A stretch of DNA of 64,000 nucleotides from Notospermus geniculatus (lineage: Eukaryota > Nemertea > Pilidiophora > Heteronemertea > Lineidae): the NCBI GenBank assembly GCA_002633025.1, contig NMRB01000208.1, positions 380,119 through 444,118 on the forward strand, in the 5' to 3' direction. The notes below the pieces were generated by a model. It saw only the letters and a program-made list of their open reading frames with translations. It made no database searches and was not told where the DNA came from. Shown here piece after piece: positions 39,701-44,282 of the stretch. Made by a program: the position numbers and the translations under genes. Positions within the stretch are counted from its first letter, which is position 1. Each line of letters opens with the position of its first letter.

Positions 39701-42700
39701 AGAAGAGTCAAAAATAGTAATGAAGTTGAAAGTTCACTTTGGAAGACAAATAGCCCCCACACACATCTGGCTTTTTCTGTCTTTCTTAAGCTATTGGCCA
39801 TAACTTCAAAGGAGTGATGTCCATGTGTATAATACTTTGGTACAAGGGCTCAAACTACAAAGCCAAAAAACCACCGTTATCCCAAAGCACCACTTTGGAA
39901 ATACCGGTATTTTGCCGTATTTTTTTCTCTTTGGTCATCTGATTTCACAATCCTTCACATCAGATTCTCACTAACAACACAAACTGACCATGCACTCAGA
40001 CTTATCATTGTTTCTAAGGGCAAGTTCACCCAAATAATTTCGAGTCCTCAGTTTGCAGTTTACTGACAAGTATAAGTCCTCAATATGCAGTTGACCCAAA
40101 CAATTCTAAGTCCTCAATTTGCAGTTGACCTGAACACTTGTAAGTCCTCAGTTTGCAGTTGACTTGAACACTTGTAAGTCCTCAATTTGCAGTTAACCTG
40201 AACAATTGTAAATCTGAATTTGCAGTTTACAAGCCCAGTATCGAGGACAGTGCCTTCAGCTGGAGATGCTAAGCTCCACGAGACTATGTGCTGCATACTA
40301 AAAAGCACGCTCAGTGTGTGGGCGGCCTGTAGAACCAACTGATGCTCACCAGCAGCTGGTCCCACAAATCCGGCCTAAAGTCAAGTTTGCTGCGGTTCAA
40401 ACTTGATCATCCCTGTGCAGTCATTCAATAACGATTCTCTAGAATTCTCCATACCAGTATGTTAATCAGACTGCCGCAAGTCAAATTCTGACTCAACAAA
40501 TGTGACAAAAGTGAAATTCCCATCTAAAAGTTTGCATATCTTACGGGAGAACTTGCCTTTGGTGATTTTTGCTTCATTTTAACATATATTGCACAGCTGT
40601 GTTTTCTGAACCAAATCGATTGGCTTGCACCGTTTGCCCTCCAGTGGGAGGCAGGATCTCAATATGGGCTGATATTTATAAAAGCTAGCAAATGCTTTTA
40701 CTTTAAATTTTGTAGTACATTTACATTGGACCTCACTGTGTAAATCTTAAGAAAAAGCATTTGCTAAGTTTTATGAATACCAGCCGTTATCAGTGGGAAC
40801 ATGTTCAATGGAAGGAACAGCCCTATCTCGCACGGTTGAGCACACTGAAGTGTGAGTCTTGGTATTACTTCAATGAAACACAATCCCACTGATTACAAGT
40901 AGATACTGCATTTGCCAGTAGAGGGCAGCATTCTGGTTGCCCGTTTGTTACTAGATTCCATCATTTTCTGACGGGATTTTCTGGTGTTGCCATCTCAGAT
41001 TTGGATCAGGAATCACATGCTAAGCATGCTTTCAGAGCAGTCATGTCAATTTTGTACCACACATGGATCATGGGCTTGCACCACCTGACAATAAATTTGT
41101 TTTTGGGAGTGTTCCTACCTGGTCATCGTGTCATAGTCTCGTAAAAAATCTTTCTTTTCAACTTATCATACGGTATATGAAATTGACATGGTTGCTTGGC
41201 CCATTTTCAACCCAACACTTTTCATTTCTAACCAGCTTTATTTTTGCACTTTCAAGTCGGTCTGACCTCAGTTCATCCTCTACACCCCATGACCCCGGTA
41301 AGTTCGCTTCTACCAAGAGCGCCACCTAGCTATCCAATTGGTAGTGTCTCCTGTCTTGTCGCGTTGTTTGTGATTTCATGTCACTGCGGGCACCGGCTAA
41401 TTTTGATTTCATTTGGCAGTTGAAATGTCACGAAAATATAGCCTCCTGTTATAACCTTCAGTTTGTTGATGGCCATGTACAACATCAGTCAAAAGTAAAC
41501 ACCCATCAATATTTCTTCATGTACATCGTATTTGATTATTCATTGTGGATTTTGACATGGAAGCCATCGTTCACGACTTAATATCTCAGATTTTCTTATG
41601 ATAATCATGACATAAATATGTCAGTGTTTCACTGAATGCTGATACAACAAACATGAAGAAGAGACATTGGGCATTTACTTTTGACAAAGGCTGTACAGAT
41701 AAATGGCTTCCACAAGATTTACAAGGCAATCTGATGGGACACTTACATCCTAAATCTCCCGTTCTATATTCATATGCCAATGTTGCAATGCCTACAGCGT
41801 CGAATTCATAACGAATCATCTTGAGACTGAACCATCAGAATTTTTTTCAAAATTAGCCTTTGCCTAAAGCGGATTCTACATCATCACGTACGTATGTCAT
41901 AATCCCCGGCGTTATAAAGTATGTCTGAGTGTAAATGTTGATGGAATACAACACTTGTAACTCTGCTTTAATGGAATTCAATGCATTTCGCCATGATTTC
42001 CAATGGTAATTAGCTTTCAGAAGCTAAACTGTAGCACTCAATGAAGTTTTTTTGATCGCACTTGTTCAGAACATCATTAACAGTGCATTAAATCAGACTT
42101 GTCATAAGTACAATGGGCTTAACTGAAGGCGGTCTTCATAATGCCTGAAGAATTTGGTGATGGCATGGACATTGTTTTCAACAACTGGGGCTTTGATCAT
42201 GAAGCTTTTGGGGATTGCGAAGCTGTTGTTTACTGGTCTTGCCATTCAGTTCCTGTGACAGAAAAACTGTGGAAATGATGGTAGGGCCTACCGATATTAG
42301 TCAACTTGTGGGTCTAAGCCCGTCGAAGGCCTTGTGAATATGGGCCCCATGTCAGAAGGCCTACGGAGGCTCTGTGGATGGTCCCTTGGCCTTACCTCTG
42401 TTGGGAAAGTGTAGTAACTGCGCAAGTAGCAAAACGTTGTAAAGCAGAGGCCGCATGCTTGTCTCACCTGCTCTGCACACACACCTTTTACTTTTGGCGA
42501 TCTTTGGGGAGGTATCCTCAAAATAGAGGTGTCCGGAGTGTGAGAGCACACATCCCGCTAGGGAATGTGTTGATGTGCTGTAACATCATCTGTCAGTTTT
42601 TGCATGATTCTAACGTACTGAAATAAAATGTTCCATCGTTTTTCACTTTCTTTAGTAATTCTCTCAAGGAATGAAAAATGCCGTCTTGACTAACATCGCA

Positions 42701-44282
42701 AAACGGAATTACTTACAAGTTTTCGCTGATTCTTTTCAGACAAAAGAAAATGAAATGGTATTAAAGGTGAAGTCCTCTTGCATGAATGATGGGACACTGT
42801 AGTTAGTTTAGGCAACACTTGGGGCGCTACTCCACATGAGAATACATGTATTCTTGTGTGAGTTGGCTCTCAATGGGCAATTTGCCATTGTTGTTTTCTT
42901 TATGGCAGAGTTGCCCATATACTTAGAGAGCCAAATCCCACCCGGAGGACCAAGGGCACTACGATTGCCTATAGATTTCTATGGGTGAGTTGCCCATATA
43001 GAGCCAGATCTCATGTGGAGCAGCGCCTTCAGAAATACAACAATTACATTCTTCCCTAATTTCGATTCTCAGTGTTTTTAGAGAAAAATTTATTCAGAAT
43101 TAACATTAAAGAAGTGGTTTAGTATAAAATAACCTGTTTTCTGTTAGCTTCTGTTGGCTTTTCATTCCTTGAGTTAGGGAGGATGTGGAAAATCGCTATT
43201 TTTCTCCAGTTTTCTATATAAATTGCATGTAATCATGTTCTCATAAATCATTTCTCTTATCTGTTGACATTGTGTCATCCTAACTAGCCCCGGGCTGCTG
43301 TGTACATCCTGTACATGAGTGTATTGTAGAATCTTGGCTTGTTGGGATGACACAAAAATGTTGCATTTTCTCTCTTCTTACTCTTTGAATACTTCCTTGC
43401 TTTGAAATAACCAAATTTTTGTGATTGGCATTAATTTCCTAGATTATCAAATTTCATCAGACTGTGCATGCCTTTCTGCCCCTTAGTGGGCAGCACACCA
43501 GGCTACAGACCTGTGATGGTGATATCGCACGCAATCTGATCGCCAGTGAGCGAAATCGGCTGTTGACACCTGGTGTGCGCTTGACAGCGTTGCATGGAAT
43601 CTTCTCACCAACAATGGTCGCCCAATATCAAAGATACGCTAACCGATATCTCCTAGTCTGCAGTGGCTGGCGAGAAGCTCAGTGGCAATCAGATCGCTTG
43701 TGATATCACCTGGTGAGCTGCCTGTGTTATGGTCCCTACCCGTACTTATGCATTTCAGAGCTGGGCCTGATCTCCATAGTTCTGACCTAAGTGAATATTC
43801 ATTGAACACTATAGGCCCATGGGCCTCTTCATTTGAAATATGCATTCGATGTAATAGTCAGCTGAAAACCTGATATAGGGGCCTCTTGTTGCAAACAACT
43901 TGCATCTTGAAACAGTATAGGCCCATGGGCCTCCTCATTTGAAATGTGCGTCCGATGAAGTTGTCAGCTGAAAACCTGATATATGGGCCTCTTGTTGCAA
44001 AGAACTTCAGAATCTAACAGAGTCAATAAAGTACTTTAAAAGACACCCCGTCCTTGCACTGTTTGAGCCCGTGAAATTTGGCTTATTTCTGTCTTTTTCG
44101 TGTTTTGCAGTCGCGGATCGAAAAAAGAGAGGAACCCAAGTACCGCCGTGACCGTAGTCGTAAGCCCTTCTCCCAGAGCTAGTCGAGATCAGGATGTATC
44201 GGGTGTGTCCATGTATGCTTTTAATGAAAATGGAGCATCGCCGTCACGGGAACGTCTCACACCTCATCTGCCTCATTTATGA
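481..44282 (+). CDS. THSD7: THSD7A/B-like thrombospondin type-1 domain protein, 3' part (gene-level entry)
   Basis: Ten exons join in frame over 2153 coding bases to a stop at 44280-44282, giving about 716 residues; the 5' half lies upstream of the window. Aligned by eye with vertebrate THSD7A/THSD7B, the exons follow the last third of the protein in order: repeated TSP1 modules with WxxW and CxxxCG-type motifs, a cysteine-rich EGF-like module, a transmembrane helix and a short basic/Ser-rich tail. The family comprises large single-pass membrane proteins of the cell surface and matrix; human THSD7A acts in endothelial cells and podocytes. WxxW motifs (WTQW, WSAW, WSEW, WSRW) are usual C-mannosylation sites. 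The first seven exons lie within 4.4 kb; then a 21.8 kb intron full of repeats follows. THSD7A versus THSD7B cannot be decided: an invertebrate probably has one pre-duplication gene. Exon phases agree throughout, which is the strongest support. Confidence 0.88.
750..915 (+). repeat. tRNA-derived SINE, family A
   Basis: Begins with a tRNA-like head (GTCAGAGTGGTGCAGTG, box-B-like GGTTGATTCCC near 811) and ends with the family tail TGTTTCCTCCTGCT. Other copies lie at 18466-18613 (minus), 23896-24047 (minus) and 37372-37540 (plus). It is inserted in a THSD7 intron right after an exon donor. Confidence 0.6.
1334..1512 (+). CDS. THSD7: THSD7-like exon: TSP1 repeat (WTQW)
   Basis: Acceptor TTCTAG ending at 1333, donor GTATGA at 1513, phase 1 to 0. 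An alternative CAG eight bases later would break the frame, so 1334 was chosen. The sequence contains DCAMSKWTQWTACTATCGCG, a classical TSP1 core (WxxW followed by CxxxCG), then a GGRKCPRL segment matching GGRPCPKL of human THSD7A. The cysteine spacing across the upstream junction equals that of the human protein. Confidence 0.88.
2150..2449 (+). CDS. THSD7: THSD7-like exon: TSP1 repeats (WSPC ... WSAW)
   Basis: Acceptor TTCGCAG ending at 2149 and donor GTACAT at 2450 (a weaker donor); exactly 100 codons, phase 0 to 0. It encodes an ETRPC closure of the previous repeat, then CNKYKWIVEAWSPCSLG, NCGPGTQERQVRC and finally CPGDCIVTQWSAWSVC. These follow THSD7A's CNQYLWVTEPWSIC, NCGEGVQTRKVRC and CPEDCVISEWGPWTQC in order. 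Confidence 0.9.
2543..2805. mobile_element. Inverted-repeat MITE, TAGCTAGC type
   Basis: Starts CAGGGATGTAGCTAGC and ends with the inverse GCTAGCTACGCCCCTG. The interior has long C/G runs. No clean target duplication: flanks GATAAAAC and AAAACCCA only partly agree. Lies in an intron close to the next acceptor at 2848. Confidence 0.65.
2849..3109 (+). CDS. THSD7: THSD7-like exon: TSP1 repeats (WSSC)
   Basis: Acceptor ATTTTCAG ending at 2848, donor GTGAGT at 3110; 87 codons, phase 0 to 0. The translation includes GPPCPQLNEIQPCILNQTC, then YTWKFTPWSSC, TCGDGKKLRHRQCVRHDGR. Human THSD7A has RSCPNAVEKEPCNLNKNC, YDYNVTDWSTC and VCGNGIKTRMLDCVRSDGK at the same places, so the orthology is clear. Confidence 0.9.
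3357..3620 (+). CDS. THSD7: THSD7-like exon: TSP1 repeat (WSEW)
   Basis: Acceptor TTTTTCAG ending at 3356, donor GTATGT at 3621; 88 codons, phase 0 to 0. It encodes CDIDCVVSHWSEWTKCDRDC, a basic RRW strand, GRGRDCPPLL and CYKWDVSPWSDCQVA. The equivalent human stretch is CPVNCQLSDWSPWSEC ... CYRWQYGQWSPCQVQ. Confidence 0.9.
4220..4436 (+). CDS. THSD7: THSD7-like exon: TSP1 repeat (WSRW)
   Basis: Acceptor TTTTTAG ending at 4219, donor GTAAGT at 4437; phase 0 to 1. It encodes SGCGGGMRYRNITC followed by CRVPCPGDCVMSRWSRWGEC. These match CGEGTRTRNISC and CSQPCPGDCYLKDWSSWSLC of THSD7A. The first CGGG is the second half of the repeat begun in the previous exon. Confidence 0.9.
4619..4810 (+). CDS. 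THSD7: THSD7-like exon: last TSP1 repeat, WCQRSDGI signature
   Basis: Acceptor CTTTCAG ending at 4618, donor GTAGGG at 4811; phase 1 to 1. The true frame reads DGLQTRSRAILS, CPTDLWETRPC, CYTYKWHVSAWKNNTRGR and WCQRSDGIRAEG. The signature WCQRSDGI is shared exactly with human THSD7A (AWKGSSRTVWCQRSDGIN), which makes the ortholog call secure. Other open frames across this exon are shadows. Confidence 0.92.
4865..4977. mobile_element. Hairpin MITE (CAGGCCTTGTC arms)
   Basis: Left arm CAGGCCTTGTCTTTTAAGGC is repeated in inverse at 4944-4977, with a 45-base centre. It lies just after the last TSP1 exon and could form a strong hairpin in the pre-mRNA. Confidence 0.75.
6373..6594. mobile_element. 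MITE with CAGTGCTTCA ends
   Basis: Terminal inverted repeats CAGTGCTTCATGT / ACATGAAGCACTG. The interior has GAGGAGCT inverted motifs and a duplicated GTGTGAACAGCTCTCCTT. A second copy lies in opposite orientation at 54286-54484. It sits inside degenerate repeats carrying GGTCTGGACTGATTCCA on both flanks. Confidence 0.7.
6968..7480. repeat. Tandem repeat, about 145-bp unit, four copies
   Basis: The phrase GCCACCTGGCGGCCAT recurs near 7005, 7149, 7295 and 7440, about 145 bases apart, each with AGTCATTCCTGAGTTACAGC-like surroundings. A related GCCACCTGGTGGCCA lies at 7735, followed by a GAC-rich stretch (7867-7910) and the palindrome TAGCTCACCCCAGTGAGCTA at 7920-7939. Together these look like one larger dispersed repeat ending at about 7945. 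Confidence 0.75.
8320..8565. mobile_element. MITE with TACAGTACAGGTCAC ends, copy 1
   Basis: Termini TACAGTACAGGTCACAATTG and its inverse, with TA at both outer ends. The interior is built of variants of CGCGTAACTC and TAAGTTACGCG. A second full copy is at 47746-47984. Confidence 0.8.
9010..9700. repeat. Minisatellite of TTCAAGCTTGAAGATTGAAG units
   Basis: About 25 degenerate units of roughly 26-29 bases, each centred on the palindrome TTCAAGCTTGAA followed by GATTGAAGTCTGGG variants. Open frames across it are by-products. Confidence 0.9.
10126..10198 (+). repeat. Short tRNA-like insertion flanked by direct repeats
   Basis: A 73-base segment with box-B-like GGTTCGAATCT (about 10148) is flanked by ACAATGTACAACAACA on both sides, the left copy partly doubled. 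This looks like a truncated SINE with its target-site duplication. Confidence 0.5.
11067..11221. mobile_element. Hairpin MITE (AAGCCGGCCATACACG arms)
   Basis: Arms AAGCCGGCCATACACGATCA and inverse at the right end (GTGTATGGGTGGCTT), both followed inward by a shared ATATTATTGCACAATAT-type block. Confidence 0.75.
11990..12325. repeat. Inverted/tandem repeat cluster with TGACGTCA and GCATGCTGGTT motifs
   Basis: Two related units, about 11995-12135 and 12150-12300. Each contains TTCTGACGTCACAAATACGC or a variant, and opposed copies of GTGCATGCTGGTTGGCAAAA. Probably two diverged copies of one palindromic element. Confidence 0.6.
12940..13260. repeat. Degenerate relative of the 58232 MITE, with an isolated N at 13118
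   Basis: Motifs GACCAGCGGTCCACC, GACAAAGTG and CCACGTGGATCG also occur in order in the MITE at 58232-58462. CTCATAACCAGCAACAAAAC appears twice, at 13119 right after the N and at 13213, suggesting that the N marks an imperfect assembly join. Confidence 0.5.
14094..14249. mobile_element. hAT-like nonautonomous element (CAGG..GGATCC family)
   Basis: Starts near CAGGCGTGGATCCAGAGG and ends with GGATCCACCCCTG. The interior has the family sequence AAATCGACTGTGAAATTCTGG and a TAGCAAAAGGCGCC-like block. Relatives lie at 22079-22240, 24501-24670, 24739-24890, about 25885-26010 and about 30998-31125. Confidence 0.7.
14790..14907. mobile_element. Hairpin MITE (GGGTCGTATTTTAGAA arms)
   Basis: Arms GGGTCGTATTTTAGAATGTT and inverse (TTCTAAAATACGGCCC), with AAGGTCGACCTT in the interior. 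It makes a near-perfect hairpin. Confidence 0.8.
14935..15100. repeat. Degenerate copy of the GAGGTGTCC element
   Basis: Carries GGACACCTCTATG, GGACACCTGTAG and TTCATTTTGACCTCTGTAAT in inverse orientation to the copies at 118-445. Further degenerate copies lie at about 1695-1845 and 45772-45985. Confidence 0.5.
15630..15845. repeat. G-rich minisatellite, CCAGAGCTGCAGGGC unit
   Basis: About eight units of 24-31 bases with the core CCAGAGCTGCAGGG and spacers rich in GGGG. Frames open on both strands (for example minus-strand Ser/Pro/Ala-rich ones) are repeat artefacts. The G-runs could form quadruplexes. Confidence 0.85.
16350..16579. repeat. Inverted-repeat element with GGATCC termini and G/C runs
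   Basis: Left GGGTCGGATCCAGG and right CCTGGATCCGGGCC face each other, with GGGGGCGTAGC / GGGGCGTATGCCCCC motifs and long G and C runs inside. Probably a distant relative of the CAGGGGCGGATCC family. Confidence 0.55.
17045..17500. repeat. Minisatellite of AACAATCTGCAAACAGCA units, with isolated N
   Basis: About 19 units of 21-24 bases. The frame is open on both strands for more than 450 bases only because the unit is close to a multiple of three and free of stops. The isolated N at 17333 is flanked by ACAG on both sides, as expected of an imperfect join inside a tandem repeat. Confidence 0.9.
18271..18384. mobile_element. MITE with CAGGGTTTCCGCCAGA ends
   Basis: Perfect 16-base terminal inverted repeats CAGGGTTTCCGCCAGA / TCTGGCGGAAACCCTG around an interior with GGGTA/TACCC motifs. 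Flanks share CTTGT, a possible 5-bp target duplication. Confidence 0.8.
18466..18613 (-). repeat. tRNA-derived SINE, family A, minus strand
   Basis: Read on the minus strand it has a good box A (TGGCATAGTGG) and box B (GGTTCGACCTCC) and ends CGGTTTCCTCCTGCT. This is the best-preserved tRNA-like head of the family in the window. Confidence 0.7.
19195..20492. mobile_element. Foldback element, 1.3 kb with about 0.5 kb inverted arms
   Basis: The left arm begins GCCGAGAGCAGATC and the right arm ends GATCTGCTCTCGGC. Inner arm sequence also matches in inverse: the block around 19440-19560 (GTCACAAAAACGAAAATG) corresponds to 20030-20150. The centre (about 19860-20020) is unique, and motifs such as GGTCAGGTCAC and AGTCGC recur. 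No coding capacity is visible. Confidence 0.75.
22079..22240. mobile_element. hAT-like nonautonomous element
   Basis: CAGGTGCAGATCC start and GGATCCGCCCCTT end, with the family interior AAATCGGCCGTGGAATTCTG. TTTGTC occurs at both flanks, a possible partial target duplication. Confidence 0.65.
23429..23874. mobile_element. MITE with TAAAGGGC ends, TA target site
   Basis: Left AAGGGCTGTTTTGATGGGTG and right inverse CCCGTCAAAACGGCCCTT, bounded by TA on both sides. Inner sequences GCGGTGAT and ATCGC recur. Weakly similar motifs appear in a palindromic stretch at about 43490-43720. Confidence 0.7.
23896..24047 (-). repeat. tRNA-derived SINE, family A, minus strand
   Basis: On the minus strand: AGCAGCGCAGTGGGAAC, box-B-like GGTTCAATCATC and the tail TCTGGTTTCCTCCTGCT. 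It follows the MITE at 23429 directly. Confidence 0.6.
24493..24678. mobile_element. hAT-like nonautonomous element with perfect 8-bp target duplication
   Basis: The element at 24501-24670 starts CAGGCGCGGATCCAGG and ends GGATCCGCCCCTG. TCCAAAAG lies immediately outside both ends (24493-24500 and 24671-24678). An 8-bp duplication is the hallmark of hAT transposition, so this copy fixes the family's class. At 170 bp it has no coding capacity. Confidence 0.85.
24739..24890. mobile_element. hAT-like nonautonomous element, older copy
   Basis: CAGGCACGGATCCAGAGG start, CCTGGATCTGCTCCTG end. The flanks CACAATTC and AAGTCTAC do not match, so it is older or rearranged. The left border of the large duplication (24798) falls inside it. 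Confidence 0.65.
25496..25845. repeat. Satellite of ATGGCTATTGACAAAATAGC units, copy 1
   Basis: A 30-base unit made of two related 15-base halves (TGGCTATTGACAAAA / TAGCTATAGACAAAA), about 11-12 times. It is stop-free on both strands and would read MAIDKIAIDK on plus. The matching array in the second copy is longer (30426-30960), so it varies in length. Confidence 0.92.
26070..26130. repeat. SINE family A 3'-end fragment
   Basis: GGTCACTCTGTCTCTGGTTTC CTCCTGC, then a TAATTTGTCCAAT tail, resembles the 3' part of the other family A copies. The counterpart in copy 2 is at about 31185-31245. Confidence 0.45.
26636..26854 (+). CDS. THSD7: THSD7-like exon: C-terminal cysteine-rich EGF-like module, copy 1
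   Basis: Acceptor CTTTCCAG ending at 26635, donor GTAAGT at 26855; 219 bases, phase 1 to 1. It encodes GGCVEALKPPTTKSCTPEC, then CHDINECRCLEGFEAILDSQ and a linker with NMTLNAS, a possible N-glycosylation region. Human THSD7A has GGCLVMSQPDADRSCNPPC followed by CHCEEGY at this place. The EGF-like CRCLEGF core is intact. A second copy at 31754-31972 differs by only two substitutions (one Ile/Val). As both are phase 1-1, double inclusion would keep the frame, but the assembly context argues for allelic copies. Confidence 0.9.
28087..28242. repeat. 53-bp tandem repeat, three units (one unit in copy 2)
   Basis: Units start TGCTAGAGGC and contain GAGGGGGCGTCT and CCAACGGTG. The equivalent place in the second copy (33198-33251) has one unit only, showing length polymorphism. 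Confidence 0.85.
28298..28659. mobile_element. Two adjoining CRE-rich MITEs (copy 1)
   Basis: Element 1 (28298-28486) has ATAGAGGTTCTTCACTGACG and inverse CGTGAAGAACCTCTAT. Element 2 (about 28484-28659) has CTATAGAGGCTATGCACTGA and inverse GTGCATAGCCTCTATAG. The two share the CTATAG at the junction. Both are rich in TGACGTCA/TGACGTCATC and CACGTG. Confidence 0.8.
29019..29267. mobile_element. MITE with TAAAGCCTAGTTCATACTTCG ends, copy 1
   Basis: Left TAAAGCCTAGTTCATACTTC and right inverse GAAGTATAAATTAGGCTTA. The interior is rich in CGACG/CGTCG. The same element is present in copy 2 at 34198-34446, so it is older than the haplotype split. Confidence 0.8.
29374..29752. other. Assembly gap (379 Ns)
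   Basis: Run of undetermined bases. Both ends coincide with the borders of the 24798-34552 duplication, so the gap probably separates two overlapping contig ends from different haplotypes rather than real missing sequence. Confidence 0.98.
30426..30960. repeat. Satellite of ATGGCTATTGACAAAATAGC units, copy 2
   Basis: Same 30-base unit as at 25496-25845 but longer and interrupted by CTAGTTAAAATGG variants. The array length difference between the copies is about 180 bases. Confidence 0.92.
31754..31972 (+). CDS. THSD7: THSD7-like EGF-like exon, copy 2 (probably allelic)
   Basis: Acceptor TTTCCAG ending at 31753, donor GTAAGT at 31973, 219 bases, phase 1 to 1. It is identical to 26636-26854 except for two substitutions (ECSIPN to ECSVPN, and one silent change). 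Splice sites are intact. If this is a true tandem duplication the protein would carry two EGF-like modules. If the two copies are haplotypes, only one belongs in the mRNA; I favour the latter. Confidence 0.75.
33306..33838. mobile_element. Three adjoining CRE-rich MITEs (copy 2)
   Basis: The counterparts of 28298-28659 are at 33461-33838. In front of them lies an extra 155-base element (33306-33460) beginning ATAGAGGATGTGCAG and ending CCTCT, absent from copy 1 at the same point (28298). All three share TATAGAGG borders and TGACGTCA/CACGTG motifs. Confidence 0.8.
34600..35107. repeat. Composite MITE region with a 32-bp triplicated end
   Basis: 34604-34900 contains opposed copies of a GCAGTTTTCACA / TGTGAAAACTGC element related to 38088-38280. 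34902-35042 is a second element with TTTAGGCTCAATCCATACCT and inverse AGGAAGTATGAATCGGGCC. Its right end is then repeated so that AAAGGCGGTGAGGAAGTATG occurs three times (35013-35107, 32-base period). Confidence 0.65.
35808..35957. mobile_element. Hairpin MITE (TGCCTGCTGTACACGATC arms)
   Basis: Left TGCCTGCTGTACACGATCAA and right inverse GATCTTGTACAACGGGCA, with a shared inner ATTTTTCATCCAATTTT block. Confidence 0.75.
36242..36332 (+). CDS. THSD7: THSD7-like exon: transmembrane helix
   Basis: Acceptor TTATTTCAG ending at 36241, donor GTGAGT at 36333; phase 1 to 2. It encodes DDVTN, then the hydrophobic stretch FWMYAVIGAGSAFIIFVAIA and LYTM, one membrane-spanning helix. Human THSD7A has TWVYGVAAGAFVLLIFIVSM at the same relative place before its cytoplasmic lysines. 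The following exon must supply one base to complete a Cys codon (TG|T). Confidence 0.9.
36757..36878. mobile_element. Near-perfect palindromic MITE (TAGTGAGCTTTCGC arms)
   Basis: Arms TAGTGAGCTTTCGCAAGC and inverse, extending inward through AACGTTTATCTATTGT. It directly abuts the next element at 36880. Confidence 0.85.
36880..37276. mobile_element. MITE with TAGCCGTACTTACACTAC ends, TA duplication
   Basis: Left TAGCCGTACTTACACTAC and right inverse AGTGTAAGTACGGCTA, with TA at each border. The interior holds several AGTCCGGACTT/AAGTCCGG motifs. Structure resembles Tc1/mariner-type nonautonomous elements. Confidence 0.8.
37372..37540 (+). repeat. tRNA-derived SINE, family A
   Basis: GTCAGAGTGGTACAGTGG head, box B GGTTCAATTCCC (about 37425), GACTCTCTTTGACAG middle and TCTGGTTTCCTCCTGC tail, in the same order as the copies at 750, 18466 and 23896. 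Confidence 0.7.
37554..37843 (+). repeat. tRNA-derived SINE, family B, near full length
   Basis: The 5' 73 bases are tRNA-like: box A TGGTGTAGTGG (37560-37570) and a perfect box B GGTTCGAATCC (37604-37614). A conserved-looking body follows (CCACCCAGGTGTATAAATGG, GTAGCGCTGAATGAGCAGCT) and then a TTTAAC simple tail at 37826-37843. A reverse fragment of the body lies at 50221-50285. The body resembles conserved SINE domains of other marine animals, but I cannot name it without a search. Not a functional tRNA gene, as the acceptor stem does not pair well and the tail is SINE-like. Confidence 0.75.
38088..38280. mobile_element. MITE with TTAA target duplication (GCCCCGTTCCCACT ends)
   Basis: GCCCCGTTCCCACTGCAGTGG on the left and inverse GTGGAAACGGGGC on the right, with TTAA immediately outside (38084-38087, 38281-38284). 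Interior opposed copies of GTTTGCAGTGAGCAGTGCG. Related sequence at 34600-34900. Confidence 0.85.
38976..39091 (+). CDS. Possible alternative cytoplasmic exon of the THSD7-like gene
   Basis: Acceptor TTGCATGCAG ending at 38975 and a weak donor GTAGCC at 39092. From the transmembrane exon it enters in the right phase and reads CRHFEKERRQQQMSC and a Gln/Ser-rich segment ending HSKK. That is a basic juxtamembrane start, as expected after a helix. It leaves in phase 1 and so cannot join the main frame of the exon at 44111. It would need the small exons at 41257 and/or 42740, or end by read-through at 39127. Confidence 0.4.
39244..39467. mobile_element. Long palindromic MITE (TATCACTCCAAAAGAG arms, TA site)
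   Basis: About 60-base arms, starting TATCACTCCAAAAGAG and including CAGCACCTGACGGGTCCAGC and GTCATGACGTCCCGCACGTC, all found in inverse on the right. TA lies at both ends. It lies just downstream of the possible exon at 38976. Confidence 0.85.
40043..40230. repeat. Minisatellite, 34-bp unit, about five copies
   Basis: AGTCCTCAATTTGCAGTTGA recurs at 40043, 40076, 40110, 40144 and 40178, 33-34 bases apart, with decay at the right end. Confidence 0.85.
40663..40791. mobile_element. MITE with AGCAAATGCTTTTACTT arms, copy 1
   Basis: AGCAAATGCTTTTACTTTAA on the left, inverse AAAAAGCATTTGCTAAG on the right. Other copies at 47032-47152, 51090-51212 and 58802-58920 give the full end sequence TGGGTCATATGAATAAAGAC. 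Confidence 0.7.
41257..41297 (+). CDS. Weak candidate mini-exon, THSD7-like tail
   Basis: Strong donor GTAAGT at 41298; acceptor TTTCAAG (41256) is poor, and CTAACCAG ending at 41235 is an alternative. In phase 1 after the 38976 exon it reads VGLTSVHPLHPMTP and leaves in phase 0. Supported only by splice-site shape and an open frame. Confidence 0.18.
42740..42766 (+). CDS. Weak candidate micro-exon, THSD7-like tail
   Basis: 27 bases between a good acceptor (GATTCTTTTCAG) and a donor (GTGAAG). In phase 0 it reads TKENEMVLK and would continue into 44111 in a different frame from the main tail. In phase 1 it gives DKRK and a stop. In phase 2 it creates an immediate stop. Listed because both borders look like splice sites. 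Confidence 0.15.
42822..43027. mobile_element. MITE with GGGCGCTACTCCACATGAGA arms
   Basis: Left GGGCGCTACTCCACATGAGA, right inverse TCTCATGTGGAGCAGCGCC. The inner GGCTCT/AGAGCC and TTGCCCAT motifs also face each other. Distantly similar blocks occur at about 15376-15525 and 17938-18070. Confidence 0.75.
43808..44012. repeat. Tandem duplication, 106-bp unit, two copies
   Basis: TATAGGCCCATGGGCCTC begins each unit (43811 and 43917), and each ends with GGCCTCTTGTTGCAAA. Divergence is modest. Confidence 0.85.
44111..44282 (+). CDS. THSD7: THSD7-like last exon: cytoplasmic tail and stop
   Basis: Strong acceptor TTTTTCGTGTTTTGCAG ending at 44110. Joined to the transmembrane exon it completes Cys and reads CRGSKKERNPS, a Val/Ser/Pro/Arg segment, then VSMYAFNENGASPS and ends PHLPHL with TGA at 44280-44282. 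A basic start right after the helix fits the stop-transfer rule, and the length resembles the short tail of vertebrate THSD7. Similarity to the human tail is too weak to prove the frame; a 23-codon alternative frame is also open if the small upstream exons are used. Confidence 0.7.
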
